64,000 nucleotides of DNA, from assembly GCA_965199915.1 (NCBI GenBank), contig OZ241348.1:3100001-3164000 (forward strand), in the 5' to 3' direction. Each line of letters begins with the position of its first letter. Position 1 is the stretch's first letter. Of this stretch, positions 52,850 through 62,224 are shown in pieces. The DNA comes from VXYL01 sp965199915 (lineage in GTDB: Bacteria; Pseudomonadota; Gammaproteobacteria; Pseudomonadales; Azotimanducaceae). A program made the position numbers and the translations under genes. The notes beneath the pieces are model-generated. The model ran no database searches, was not told the origin of the DNA, and was given only the letters and a program-made list of their open reading frames with translations.

Positions 52850-55522
52850 ATGACGCAAATCCCTTGGATTCCGAACGCCACCGCATTGCCGCGTCTGGCC
52901 GCGTGGACGCACGGAGCGTTGCTGCTCGCGATCTTGGCCTGCCTTTGGTTTCCGGCCACCCCGCTGCCGCTCGGCGGACCCAACGTCGTGGCGAGCTCCG
53001 TGTTGGTCTTCTTGGCCGGGTTGCATGTGCTCGTTTCGGCAGGGGCGGGCAGAGGCTTCGTCTTGTCGCGCACGGTTTGGGGGTTGCTCGCCGTGGTCTC
53101 GGCGATGCTGATCTGGGCGTGCGGCGTGACGATCGTCACGGACACCTTCTCCGTGCCGCTCGTCGGACAGATCGCAATGGGAGGCAGCGTTTTGGCCGCG
53201 ACTTGGGTCGCGGTGGACACCGCGCGCCGAGCCCGCATGGTGGCGACGATGATTGTCGGCGCAACCGCTATCTCGGTGTTGTTTGGCCTCGCCGTCATCT
53301 ACATCGGCGATCCGCTTTGGCGCGTCTGGGTGGTCTTCGCCAATCCGGAGCCGCGGTTTGCCAACGACGTTCTGCTCGGGCGGATCGCGGGCATCAGCCC
53401 GCGCGTGGTCAACCTGGCCTTCCAACTGGTCGTGGCGACGCCGCTGGCGGTCGGCTTGCTGCTCTACAACCCTTGGCGAGCATCCGCCAGAAGGCGCACC
53501 TACGACACCGTCCATTACATGATCGCATTGATTTTGAGTACGGGCATTTATTTCAACACCTCCCGCTCGGCGGCGCTGGCCGGGCTCTGCGGCGTGTTGC
53601 TGGTGCTCGCTTCCGCGGCCTTCGCGCCTCGGCGAGAACGGCCCGCCGTGCTGCGCCGCACGGCGGTGGTCGTGTTTGCGCTGGCCGCCGGATGCAGTGC
53701 TGTGGTGGCCACGCATCAGGCATTCGCCCCCGAGATCGTGCGGCCGGCGGAGCGGGAAGTGCTTCCCGGATGCGAGACGCCCATCGGCGCCATTGTCGGC
53801 GAGAGGGAAATCACCGGCACTTGGGACTCGCGCTGCACGTCTTTGGTCATCAGCACGCGGATTGCCCATCTCTACACGTTCTCCGTGGACTCGCCAAGGT
53901 TCGTGGCCATCGAGTTGGCCTCGGATGTGCATCCGTACCTCTACTTGCTAAGGGGCACCGGCGGCGATCGCGAACTCGGCAACCAAAACAACGAAAACCA
54001 CGATGGCGGCGTGGGCACAAACGCCCGCCTCGTCGACGGCCTCATGCCGCCGGGCGACTACACCTTGGAGGTGACGACGAAGTACCCCGGCCAGACAGGC
54101 GACTACACGTTGACGATCTCGACCACATGCGGCGAAGAGTCGCTGGGATTGGTGGACGACTGGCCGGAAGGGGAAGGTCGCATGAGTGGCTGGAGTGACG
54201 CCTGCCCCCCAGCCGAGGGCGATCCGGAACGCCCCGCCCGCTACTTCACGTTCGAGATGGCCAAGTCTTGGCCTATTGCGGTGTACGTGCAAGCGGAAGG
54301 TCTGTTGCCGACGTTGCGATTGCGCTCCATAGACGACGACCAAGAATGGCCGCCGGTCACGACGCGCCGCGAGACCACCGGCGATCGCTCGAAGGTGCTC
54401 AGGGCCGGATTCCTCGACCTGCCCGCCGGCGGCTATCGGATGGAGATCAAACCCCAGTTGACCAACGTGGTTGGGAACTTCGGCATCTTCGTTCGCGTGC
54501 CGGAGGCGTTCGACGAAGGGGATGTTGTCGATGAACAACCGGACCTTGTTGAGACAGCGCCCCCGCAGACGCAGGCGCAAGCGCCGCGTGTTCCCGCTGA
54601 ACAAAAGGTCGAGCCCGGGGACGCGCCGGGGTCGCCCAGGGACGCGCCGGGGTCGCCCAGGGACGCGCCGGGGTCGCCCAGGGACGCGCCGGGGTCGCCC
54701 AGGGACGCGCCGGGGTCGCCCAGGGACGCGCCGGGGTCGCCCAGGGACGCGCCGGGGTCGCCCAGGGACGCGCCGGGGTCGCCCAGGGACGCGCCGGGGT
54801 CGCCCAGGGACGCGCCGGGGTCGCCCAGGGACGCGCCGGGGTCGCCCAGGGACGCGCCGGGGTCGCCCAGGGACGCGCCGGGGTCGCCCAGGGACGCGCC
54901 GGGGTCGCCCAGGGCGACGTCGAACAAGGACACGTCCTTGTTCGACGTCGCGCCGCCGGCACCGTTGCCACTGTTCAAGCCCGACACCTTGGAAGGCGCG
55001 CCAACGACGGACCGCGTTCGCCTAGTGAGCTTGGACGCGCAGGCATACGATCGAGTGCAACTGGCCATTACCGCGCTCCGCTACGCCAAAGAGTTTCCAC
55101 TTGGCACTGGCGGCAACTACAAGCCCCAGGCGCGACATGTTGATCGCGAGTGGGGATCGCGGAAAGTCCAAGCCGCGCTGGCCTTTTCCCCACACAACCA
55201 ATTTCTGCTGTGCCTAGTGCAGTACGGCGTTCCCGGTCTCGTGCTGCTACTGCTGTTGTACGGCGGCGCGGCCGGCGCGTTGCTGCTCGCCTGGCGGCGA
55301 GCTTGGTCCGCCCGGCGCAGCGCGTCGTGGTTCCTCTCTGCCGCCATCGCCGGCGCGTTGGCCGGCTACATAGTCAACAGCTTCTTCCACGACCACGGGC
55401 CGTTCACGAAGGACTGGTTCAACTGCGTGCTCATCGGACTGGCTTTGGCGGTTGGATTGCGCGTCGCAGGCGAGGCAGGCGACGAAGGCGAACCGTCTTC
55501 CGACATCGACCCGCGCCATTGA
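52850..55522 (+). CDS. O-antigen ligase-like protein with PPC-like loop and DAPGSPR repeats
   Basis: An 890-residue paralogue of the ligase at 49456. The membrane core (LRLAAWTHGALLLAILACLWFPATPLPLGGP onwards) carries the conserved NTSRSAALAG arginine and FSPHNQFLLCLV histidine. The periplasmic loop (about residues 320-555) is different from its paralogue: two beta-sandwich units with LVDGLMPPGDYTLEV and GFLDLPAGGYRMEIKP, resembling bacterial pre-peptidase C-terminal domains. Residues ~591-688 are 14 perfect DAPGSPR repeats, and a hairpin-coded ATSNKDTSLFDV segment follows. Divergent from the paralogue, 217 bp away. May ligate or polymerise a different glycan. Confidence 0.82.
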   Translation: MTQIPWIPNATALPRLAAWTHGALLLAILACLWFPATPLPLGGPNVVASSVLVFLAGLHVLVSAGAGRGFVLSRTVWGLLAVVSAMLIWACGVTIVTDTFSVPLVGQIAMGGSVLAATWVAVDTARRARMVATMIVGATAISVLFGLAVIYIGDPLWRVWVVFANPEPRFANDVLLGRIAGISPRVVNLAFQLVVATPLAVGLLLYNPWRASARRRTYDTVHYMIALILSTGIYFNTSRSAALAGLCGVLLVLASAAFAPRRERPAVLRRTAVVVFALAAGCSAVVATHQAFAPEIVRPAEREVLPGCETPIGAIVGEREITGTWDSRCTSLVISTRIAHLYTFSVDSPRFVAIELASDVHPYLYLLRGTGGDRELGNQNNENHDGGVGTNARLVDGLMPPGDYTLEVTTKYPGQTGDYTLTISTTCGEESLGLVDDWPEGEGRMSGWSDACPPAEGDPERPARYFTFEMAKSWPIAVYVQAEGLLPTLRLRSIDDDQEWPPVTTRRETTGDRSKVLRAGFLDLPAGGYRMEIKPQLTNVVGNFGIFVRVPEAFDEGDVVDEQPDLVETAPPQTQAQAPRVPAEQKVEPGDAPGSPRDAPGSPRDAPGSPRDAPGSPRDAPGSPRDAPGSPRDAPGSPRDAPGSPRDAPGSPRDAPGSPRDAPGSPRDAPGSPRDAPGSPRDAPGSPRATSNKDTSLFDVAPPAPLPLFKPDTLEGAPTTDRVRLVSLDAQAYDRVQLAITALRYAKEFPLGTGGNYKPQARHVDREWGSRKVQAALAFSPHNQFLLCLVQYGVPGLVLLLLLYGGAAGALLLAWRRAWSARRSASWFLSAAIAGALAGYIVNSFFHDHGPFTKDWFNCVLIGLALAVGLRVAGEAGDEGEPSSDIDPRH
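54620..54913 (+). repeat. 14 perfect 21-bp tandem repeats
   Basis: Fourteen consecutive, identical copies of a 21-bp unit (GACGCGCCGGGGTCGCCCAGG) encoding DAPGSPR, 294 bp in all, inside the O-antigen ligase-like gene. Sequence identity between units points to recent expansion, so copy number probably varies among strains; each step of 21 bp is frame-neutral. Confidence 0.95.
54914..54951 (+). repeat. 38-bp perfect hairpin after the tandem repeat
   Basis: Two 18-bp perfectly complementary arms around a 2-nt loop (GCGACGTCGAACAAGGAC, AC, and its complement), directly after the 14th repeat and in frame, encoding ATSNKDTSLFDV. It follows the repeat array with no spacer. Could be an attenuator-like stem, a replication-slippage block or a short inverted duplication from template switching. 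Confidence 0.85.
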
Positions 55523-55544
55523 GGACGCCGCCCCGCAATCCACT

Positions 55545-56852
55545 TCACCGCCCCGTCACTCCCCCGAAAACACGAAGGTAGGCATCCACGGCCCGCTGCC
55601 CGGAGAAGTCCGCCGCACGCAGCCGCAAGGCGTCCGCATCCGGACAACCGCCGAGCAGCGTCTCCACCAAGGCGCGCCCCAAAGCCGGGGAATCGCCGAT
55701 GGGAACGAGTCGCCCCCATTTGCCGTCCTCGAGTATTTCGCGCGGTCCGTAGGGCGTGTCCGTGCTCACCACCGGCGTGCCGCACGCCAACGCCTCGAGC
55801 AACACCGTCGGCAAGCCCTCCCAGAACGAAGAGAGCGCGACCGCCGCCGCGCGCGCCATGTAGCGATAGGGGTTCTCGTCGAAGTCCAAAAAGCCAAGTT
55901 CGCCCTCCACGCCGTGTCGGCGCGCCAACGCGGACAAGCGGTTCCGGTAGGATTGCGAATGCCGGCCCATGATCACAAGACGCGCCGCCACCTCGCGGCG
56001 CACATGGCCGAAGGCTTCGACCAGCGTGGGGTGGTCCTTCGCCGGCGCTTCCCGACCGACGCCCAAGATCACCTTGGGCTGGCCACGCCGAAACCACGGA
56101 TGCGCCACTTCTTCTTGACCCAAACACCGAATTCGAGCCGCCGGTATCGGGTTGTAGATGGCATGCACTCGGCGCGGCGGAACGGCAAGCGTGCGCAGCA
56201 AGTCGTCGCCCAGATCGCGCGAAACGGCCACCAACGCCGCCGCGCGCGGATATAGCGTCGTCGCCACGCGCTGTTCGTACTCGCTGTAATCCAAACACAA
56301 ATTGCTGTGTACGGAAACGACCACCGGCGGGGCGTCGCGCACCAACCGGGCACCGTTGACGGCGGCGAAGTTGGCGGGCGCCAAGGAGGACAACAGCAAG
56401 GACGGCTTCTCCCGACGCAAGTATTCGGCCACCAGGTGGGCAAAGAACACATGGCGTGGACGGATCCGAACGCCGTTGGCCCGGGGCCGGAGGCCCCCCG
56501 CATCCGCAAGCGCTCTGGCGGCGCTGGGATGGAGGCGACTCACTTCCACGCCACGTCCGCGGCAGAGCCGACGCGTGGCGCGACCGATGCCCGGAACCGC
56601 CGGGTGGTAGAGGCGCAACCCCTTCGGGAGGTTGTTGGCGTAGTCGACCGTCGATTTGCCAAGCACCATGTCGACGCGATGGCCGCGCGCGATGAGCTGC
56701 GTGGCCAAGGTTGTGGCCACGCGCTCCGCGCCGCCTCCGGACAGACTGTGCTGCACAAAGCCCACATGCAGCGGCTCGCCGCCCCGGTGTTCCACCCCGT
56801 CCGGGGCCCGCGCCTGCCCCGTGTTTGCCGCGGCGTCGCCGGCCACGGTCAC
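55545..56852 (-). CDS. GT4-family glycosyltransferase
   Basis: A 435-residue GT4 glycosyltransferase. Acceptor-side VQHSLSGGGAERVATTLATQLIARGH and donor-side GVGREAPAKDHPTLVEAFG, SSFWEGLPTVLLEALACGTPVVSTDTPYGPREIL are intact. GTG 56852 overlaps the fbiC stop as GTGA, so translation is coupled to fbiC. Part of the polysaccharide locus. Its stop lies 22 bp from that of the convergent ligase-like gene. Confidence 0.86.
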   Translation of the reverse strand: MTVAGDAAANTGQARAPDGVEHRGGEPLHVGFVQHSLSGGGAERVATTLATQLIARGHRVDMVLGKSTVDYANNLPKGLRLYHPAVPGIGRATRRLCRGRGVEVSRLHPSAARALADAGGLRPRANGVRIRPRHVFFAHLVAEYLRREKPSLLLSSLAPANFAAVNGARLVRDAPPVVVSVHSNLCLDYSEYEQRVATTLYPRAAALVAVSRDLGDDLLRTLAVPPRRVHAIYNPIPAARIRCLGQEEVAHPWFRRGQPKVILGVGREAPAKDHPTLVEAFGHVRREVAARLVIMGRHSQSYRNRLSALARRHGVEGELGFLDFDENPYRYMARAAAVALSSFWEGLPTVLLEALACGTPVVSTDTPYGPREILEDGKWGRLVPIGDSPALGRALVETLLGGCPDADALRLRAADFSGQRAVDAYLRVFGGVTGR

Positions 56853-59308
56853 GAAACGAAGTTCGCCGCCGGAGTTTGATTCCGTACCAGTTTGCCGACG
56901 TGCGCTTTCTCGTACCTACGCGCCGGCGTGTTGACGATCGGCAGGAGTTCGGCAACGTCCAACCCTCGGGAGGCAACCGCCGCTGGGACATCGCCGTAGC
57001 GCGTGTCGCGTTGGCGCGGCGTTCGACCGGCGGCTTCGATCAGGGCGATCATGCGCCGCGGCGAAGTCTCCTGACCATGACCGGCGCCGGCGGCGCGCGT
57101 GATGCTCTCGTTCATCAAGGTGCCGCCGAGGTCGTTGCAGCCGGCGTTGAGCGCCGCCAACACGCCATCGTGCCCCAGCTTCACCCAGCTCGCCTGGATG
57201 TTGGTGATGTGCGGATGCAGCGCCAAGCGGGCCACGGCATGCACGAGGATGGCCTCCCGGAACGTCGGGCCTCGGCGCGCGCGCCCCTTGCGGTACAGCG
57301 GCGCTTCCATGTGTACGAACGGCAGCGGCACGAACTCGGTGAAGCCGCCGGTGCGCCTTTGCAGGTCGCGCACCAAGGCGAGATGCCTAGCCCAGTGCCG
57401 CGGTTGATCGACATGGCCGTACATGATGGTGGCGGTTGAACGCAGGCCGACGCGATGGGCGGTTTCCATCACTTCCAACCATTGCGCGGTGTTGATCTTG
57501 TCCGGGCAGATGACGGCGCGCACCTCGTCGTGCAGTATCTCGGCCGCGGTGCCGGGCAAGGTGTCAAGGCCGGCGTCTTTGAGCCGCGTCAGGTACTCCT
57601 CGAGCGGAAGCCCCGCCGTGGCCGCTCCTTGCCACACCTCCAGCGGCGAGAAGGCGTGAATATGCATCCGCGGCGCGGCTTCCTTCACCGCCCGCAGAAT
57701 GCCCAGATAGGTGGCGCCGGTGTACTCCGGGTGAATGCCCCCTTGCATGCACACTTCCGTGGCCCCTCGTTGCCACGCTTCCCGCACGCGCCGCTGGATC
57801 TCGTCGTGGCCGAGGTCGTAGGGGCGGCCGCGCAGGTTCTCCGCGAGCTTGCCCTTCGAGAAGGCGCAAAACTGGCATTTGAAGTAGCAGATGTTGGTGT
57901 AGTTGATGTTGCGGTTCACCACAAAGGAGACGGCATTGCCGCTCGCCCGCTCGCGCAAGTCGTCCGCCGCTTTCGCAACGGCGTTGAAGTCGTCGCCCCG
58001 CGCACGGAACAGGCGCACGATCTCATCTTCCGCGAGCGCCTCCCCGGCGTGTGCCCGCTCGAGGACGCCGCGCAGATCCTGCGCGCCGCGCCGCGGCGAG
58101 CCGATGCGGGCAAGCACATCGGCCGGGGGGTTGGCATCGTCCCCCGGGCACCAGTCGTCTGTGCGCGGCAGGCCTTCGGCGTCGATCTTGTCGAGCACGG
58201 CGGCGCGCAACCCGGAGTCCACCCACACATCCGCCGCCAATGCGTAGCGGGGGTAGATGGTGAGCCGCTCGTGCAGCTCTTTGCCGGCGGCCGCGGTCTG
58301 CCGCGTCAACTCCTCCACCTGCGGCCACGGCGCTTCCGGATTCACATAGTCCGGCGTCAGCGGCGAAACCCCGCCCCAATCGTCGATGCCCGCGTCAACG
58401 ATGCGCGGCAGCACACCCGGGCTGAGGTTCGGAGGCGCTTGAATGCTCATCGCCGACCCGAACAACAGGCGCGCGACGGCGATGGTCCACAGCAACTCCT
58501 CCAAATCCGGTTCCGGGGCGTGGCGCATCTTCGTGTCCGGCTTGGCGCGGAAGTTCTGCACGATGATCTCTTGGACATGCCCGTGTTCGGCGTGGACGCG
58601 ACGGATGGCCAGCAGCGACTCGATGCGTTCCAAGCGCGTCTCGCCGATGCCGATGAGGATGCCGGTGGTGATCGGCACCTTGGCTCGGCCGGCGTCCGCC
58701 AATGTTCGCAGCCGCACCGCCGGCACCTTGTCCGGCGAACCGTAATGCGGCAGGCCGCGCTCCAAGAGGCGTTCCGAAGCGGATTCCAGCATGATGCCCA
58801 TCGACGGCGCCACTGGGCGCAACGCCGCGATCTCCTCCGGCGTCATGGTGCCTGGATTGAGGTGCGGCAACAGGCCGGTTTCGTCGAACACGGCCTTGGC
58901 GGCGTCGCGCAGGTAGTCCAACGTCGTGGCGTAGCCGTGCGCGCCGAGCCACTCGCGCGCCGCCCGGTAGCGCCGCTCCGGCTTTTCGCCCAACGTGAAC
59001 AACGCTTCCCTGCACCCGGCTTCGGCGCCGCGCCGCGCCACCTCCAACACCGCGGCGAGCGGCATGTAGGGCGCGGCGATCTTGGACGGCGTTCGCGCGA
59101 AGGTGCAGTAGTGGCAGACATCGCGGCACAGATGGGTGAGCGGAATGAACACCTTCCTCGAGTAGGTGACGACGTTGCGAAAACCAACGTCGCGCAGCGA
59201 CGCAGCGACATGCGCGAGCGCGGCAGTGTCCGCGCGCACCAGAGACAACGCTTCCGCGTCACTCAGCGCACTGCCGCCATGCGCTTTTTCGAGCAAGTGA
59301 TCGCTCAC
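56849..59308 (-). CDS. fbiC: 7,8-didemethyl-8-hydroxy-5-deazariboflavin synthase (FbiC)
   Basis: An 819-residue radical-SAM enzyme joining CofG and CofH halves; it makes the deazaflavin chromophore of F420 from tyrosine and a ribityluracil. Two CX3CX2C iron-sulfur motifs are visible: CRDVCHYC (about residue 60) and CYFKCQFC (about residue 480). GIGETRLERIESLL, NIQASWVKLG and HGHVQEIIVQNFRAKPDTKM (landmark QNFRAKPD) are typical. Length fits FbiC, not the split archaeal proteins. No other F420 gene (fbiA, fbiB, cofC) is in the window. The LLM enzyme at 3505 is a possible user. Confidence 0.92.
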   Translation of the reverse strand: MSDHLLEKAHGGSALSDAEALSLVRADTAALAHVAASLRDVGFRNVVTYSRKVFIPLTHLCRDVCHYCTFARTPSKIAAPYMPLAAVLEVARRGAEAGCREALFTLGEKPERRYRAAREWLGAHGYATTLDYLRDAAKAVFDETGLLPHLNPGTMTPEEIAALRPVAPSMGIMLESASERLLERGLPHYGSPDKVPAVRLRTLADAGRAKVPITTGILIGIGETRLERIESLLAIRRVHAEHGHVQEIIVQNFRAKPDTKMRHAPEPDLEELLWTIAVARLLFGSAMSIQAPPNLSPGVLPRIVDAGIDDWGGVSPLTPDYVNPEAPWPQVEELTRQTAAAGKELHERLTIYPRYALAADVWVDSGLRAAVLDKIDAEGLPRTDDWCPGDDANPPADVLARIGSPRRGAQDLRGVLERAHAGEALAEDEIVRLFRARGDDFNAVAKAADDLRERASGNAVSFVVNRNINYTNICYFKCQFCAFSKGKLAENLRGRPYDLGHDEIQRRVREAWQRGATEVCMQGGIHPEYTGATYLGILRAVKEAAPRMHIHAFSPLEVWQGAATAGLPLEEYLTRLKDAGLDTLPGTAAEILHDEVRAVICPDKINTAQWLEVMETAHRVGLRSTATIMYGHVDQPRHWARHLALVRDLQRRTGGFTEFVPLPFVHMEAPLYRKGRARRGPTFREAILVHAVARLALHPHITNIQASWVKLGHDGVLAALNAGCNDLGGTLMNESITRAAGAGHGQETSPRRMIALIEAAGRTPRQRDTRYGDVPAAVASRGLDVAELLPIVNTPARRYEKAHVGKLVRNQTPAANFVS

Positions 59309-59464
59309 TTTCGTGCCCCCACCGATAAAGACGCCCCACCGCGCGAAGCTCGTCCGACTTCGTCACGCGGGTACGCACCATAGACGCATCATAGATTCCG
59401 TGTGGCGCGTTGTCACGCCATGCGGTAAATTGGGGCGGCGCACCACGGAAAAGACCTTGCTTCC

Positions 59465-61714
59465 ATGACACGTCCCGCCGCTTCCCAATCCCGCGCTGGC
59501 CGCGCGCTCGCCATCGTTGCCACCGCCTTGGTGTTGGGCACCGCGTTCGCCGCCGGCGCGCTGGTGGTCGCCAACGCCACCGACGCGGAAGCCGAGGACG
59601 CGCAAGCCGGCGAAGACGAAAAGGATGTCCAAAGCGTCATCGACGCGGCGCGAGAAGGCACGCAATGGCCGGCCGAGGTCGTGGCGGCCGACTACCGGCA
59701 CCTCGAACCGCTCCCGCGTCATCACGACACGAGCGTCGCGGTGGTCGATCGGGTGGGCAACTACCACATCCGGCCCGCGCCGTTGGACGACGCCGCCTCG
59801 CAACGCATCTTCCAGCGCTATTTGGACGATCTCGACCATCGGCGCGCGCACTTCCTCGCCGCGGACGTCGCGGCGCTGGAAAAGCACGCGAACCAGTTGG
59901 ACGACGCCCTCCAAGAAGGCGACCTCGCCCCGGCCTTCGCCATCTACAACACCTATCGGCGGCGGGCGCTGGAGCGCGTCGAGTACGAGACCGCGCTGCT
60001 CGCCGAGGGCATCGATCAGTTCGATTTCCGCATCGACGAGACGGTGCAAACGGACCGCTCCGAAGCGCCGTGGCCGGCGACCCGCGAGGAGTTGCGGGGC
60101 CTCTGGCGCCTGGCGCTCAAGAGCAGGGTGTTGAGCGGCAAACTGGCTGGCGAGAGCATGGAAACGATCGCCGACATCCTGGCCAAACGCGTCAAGAACC
60201 GGCTGCGCGGCATTCGACAAACGCGCAGCGAGGACGTGTTCCGCATCTACATCAACGCGTTCACAAGCACATACGACCGTCACACGCAGTACTTCTCGCC
60301 GCGCGAGTCGGAGGATTTCAACATCTCCATGTCCTTGTCTCTGGAAGGCATCGGCGCCGTCCTCGGCGTGGAGGGCGACTACACGGTGGTCGAACACTTG
60401 GTGCCGGGCGGCCCGGCGGACCGCGGTGGGGACTTGGCGCCCGCCGACCGCATCGTCGCGGTGAGCCAGAGCGCCAAGGAGCCGTTCGTGGACATCGTTG
60501 GGTGGCGCACGGACGACGTGGTGCAATTGATCCGCGGCCCCAAGGATTCCCCGGTGCTCCTCAAGGTCATCCCGGCCGGCGCCGACGCGAGCGCGACGCA
60601 AGTGGTGACCATCGTGCGCAACGTGGTGAAGCTCGAGGACCAAGCCGTCAGCAAGACCATCTTGAACATCCCCCGCGACGGCCGCGAATACCGCATCGGA
60701 GTGGTCGACATCCCCATCTTCTATTTGGACTTCGAAGGCCTTCAAGCCGGCGAGCCCAACGCCAAGAGCTCAACCCGCGACGTCGCCCAGCGCATTGCGG
60801 AGTTGAAGGCGGACGGCGTGGAGGCGTTGATCGTCGATGTGCGCAACAACGGCGGCGGCTCGCTGCAGGAGGCCGTGGCGCTCACCGGCCTCTTCATGGA
60901 CTCCGGCCCGGTGGTGCAGGTGTCCAACCTGCGCCGGCCGCCCAGCCAACACCACGACACCGACGGCACAGCCGCCTGGACCGGGCCGCTTGCGGTGATG
61001 GTGAACCAGCTCTCGGCGTCCGCTTCGGAGATATTCGCCGGGGCCATACAAGATCACGGCATCGGCATCGTGGTGGGCGCCAAGACGTTCGGCAAGGGCA
61101 CCGTGCAAATGCTCCTGGACCTGCGGCGCGGGCAGCTCAAGTTGACGCGGCAGAAGTTCTTTCGCGTCTCCGGCCAGGGCACCGACCAGAATGGCGTGGC
61201 GCCGGACATCGCGTTCCCATTGCCGGCGTTTCCGCGCCGGCGCGCTCATATGGAGCAAGGAGCGATCACCCTGCCCGGCGATCCGGTGGCGGCGGTGGAG
61301 TTCCATCCCGCCGGCACGGTCGCCCCGTTCCTCGCCACGCTGCGCGCCCGGCACGAGGAGCGGGCAAGCCGCGATCCCGAGTTCGCGTACCTGCGCGGCT
61401 GGAAGGAACACACCGAGCGGCTGCAGGAACGCGACAGCCTGTCGCTGAACGAAGCAACGCGGTTGGCCGAGAAGGCCGCCATGGACGGCAAGGTCCTCGC
61501 ACTGGAAAACGCACGCCTGGTCGCCAAGGGGGAAGCGCCGGCCGCCTCGTTGCAGGAACTCAACGAACGGCGCCGGGCAAAGACGGCCGCCGAGCAGCCA
61601 CAAGACGACCCACTCGTGCGCGAGACCGCCAACATCCTCATCGACTACATCACTCTCGCGCAGCCGGAAATCGCCCAAGCCGCGTTGCCGCAGACGCAAC
61701 CGAACGCGCCGTAG
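59465..61714 (+). CDS. prc: Tail-specific (carboxy-terminal processing) protease
   Basis: A 749-residue periplasmic serine protease of the S41A family. Signal peptide RALAIVATALVLGTAFAAGALV, a PDZ domain (LSLEGIGAVLGVEGDYTVV...PGGPADRGGDL), and the catalytic Ser/Lys in NQLSASASEIFAGAIQDHGIGIVVGAKTFGKGTVQM (Ser in SASASE, Lys in FGKGT). The C-terminal half has RGWKEHTERLQERDSLSLNEATRL. Degrades misfolded or tagged periplasmic proteins. ATG 59465; divergent from fbiC. Confidence 0.9.
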   Translation: MTRPAASQSRAGRALAIVATALVLGTAFAAGALVVANATDAEAEDAQAGEDEKDVQSVIDAAREGTQWPAEVVAADYRHLEPLPRHHDTSVAVVDRVGNYHIRPAPLDDAASQRIFQRYLDDLDHRRAHFLAADVAALEKHANQLDDALQEGDLAPAFAIYNTYRRRALERVEYETALLAEGIDQFDFRIDETVQTDRSEAPWPATREELRGLWRLALKSRVLSGKLAGESMETIADILAKRVKNRLRGIRQTRSEDVFRIYINAFTSTYDRHTQYFSPRESEDFNISMSLSLEGIGAVLGVEGDYTVVEHLVPGGPADRGGDLAPADRIVAVSQSAKEPFVDIVGWRTDDVVQLIRGPKDSPVLLKVIPAGADASATQVVTIVRNVVKLEDQAVSKTILNIPRDGREYRIGVVDIPIFYLDFEGLQAGEPNAKSSTRDVAQRIAELKADGVEALIVDVRNNGGGSLQEAVALTGLFMDSGPVVQVSNLRRPPSQHHDTDGTAAWTGPLAVMVNQLSASASEIFAGAIQDHGIGIVVGAKTFGKGTVQMLLDLRRGQLKLTRQKFFRVSGQGTDQNGVAPDIAFPLPAFPRRRAHMEQGAITLPGDPVAAVEFHPAGTVAPFLATLRARHEERASRDPEFAYLRGWKEHTERLQERDSLSLNEATRLAEKAAMDGKVLALENARLVAKGEAPAASLQELNERRRAKTAAEQPQDDPLVRETANILIDYITLAQPEIAQAALPQTQPNAP

Positions 61715-61801
61715 CCCGCCCCAGCCCGCGCAAGGACATCGTTGCCTCCGCCCAATCCGCGGCCCCGCCCAAGCCCCAGAGCGCGCAACCGCAAACACGG
61801 C

Positions 61802-62152
61802 TTGGCAGGTACACGGTCGCGGAAACGCGCGGCCCGTTGGTGTCGCGGCGCGTTGGCGAGCGCATTGGCGCTCGTGGCCGCCGGCTGCGGAGGCAAAGAC
61901 GCCGCGGACCACCCCGGCAAGGCCGTGTACATGCGCCACTGCTTCGCGTGCCATCAAGCCGGCGTGGCCGGCGCACCGAAGCTCGGCGACAAGGAGGCTT
62001 GGGCCCCACGCCTCGCCAAGGGCCGGGCCACCCTCGTCGACAACGTGAAGAGCGGCATGACGCCGGGCATGCCGCCACGGGGGGCATGCGCTTCGTGTAC
62101 GGACGAAGCGCTCGCGTTGGCGGTTGATTTCATGGTGGCGACCGCACGCTAG
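61802..62152 (+). CDS. Cytochrome c5-family lipoprotein
   Basis: A ~116-residue class I c-type cytochrome with a lipobox-like LVAAGC (about residue 29) and CFACH haem motif. GVAGAPKLGDKEAWAPRLAKG, the axial Met in SGMTPGMPPRG and the c5-specific CASC disulfide identify the c5 family. TTG 61802 gives a short signal; the frame extends upstream to 61742 with no recognisable coding. It follows prc by ~90 bp. Likely an electron carrier to the PQQ protein or an oxidase. Confidence 0.83.
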   Translation: MAGTRSRKRAARWCRGALASALALVAAGCGGKDAADHPGKAVYMRHCFACHQAGVAGAPKLGDKEAWAPRLAKGRATLVDNVKSGMTPGMPPRGACASCTDEALALAVDFMVATAR

Positions 62153-62224
62153 CGGCCTTTCCACATGCGACGAAGCCCACATGCGACGAAGCGCAAACCG
62201 CCACGCGAGAGCGCGTCTACGAGT

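Noticed and set aside
54620..54913. The 21-bp repeat array as a CRISPR
   Set aside because: Repeats are contiguous with no spacers and lie in frame inside a coding sequence.
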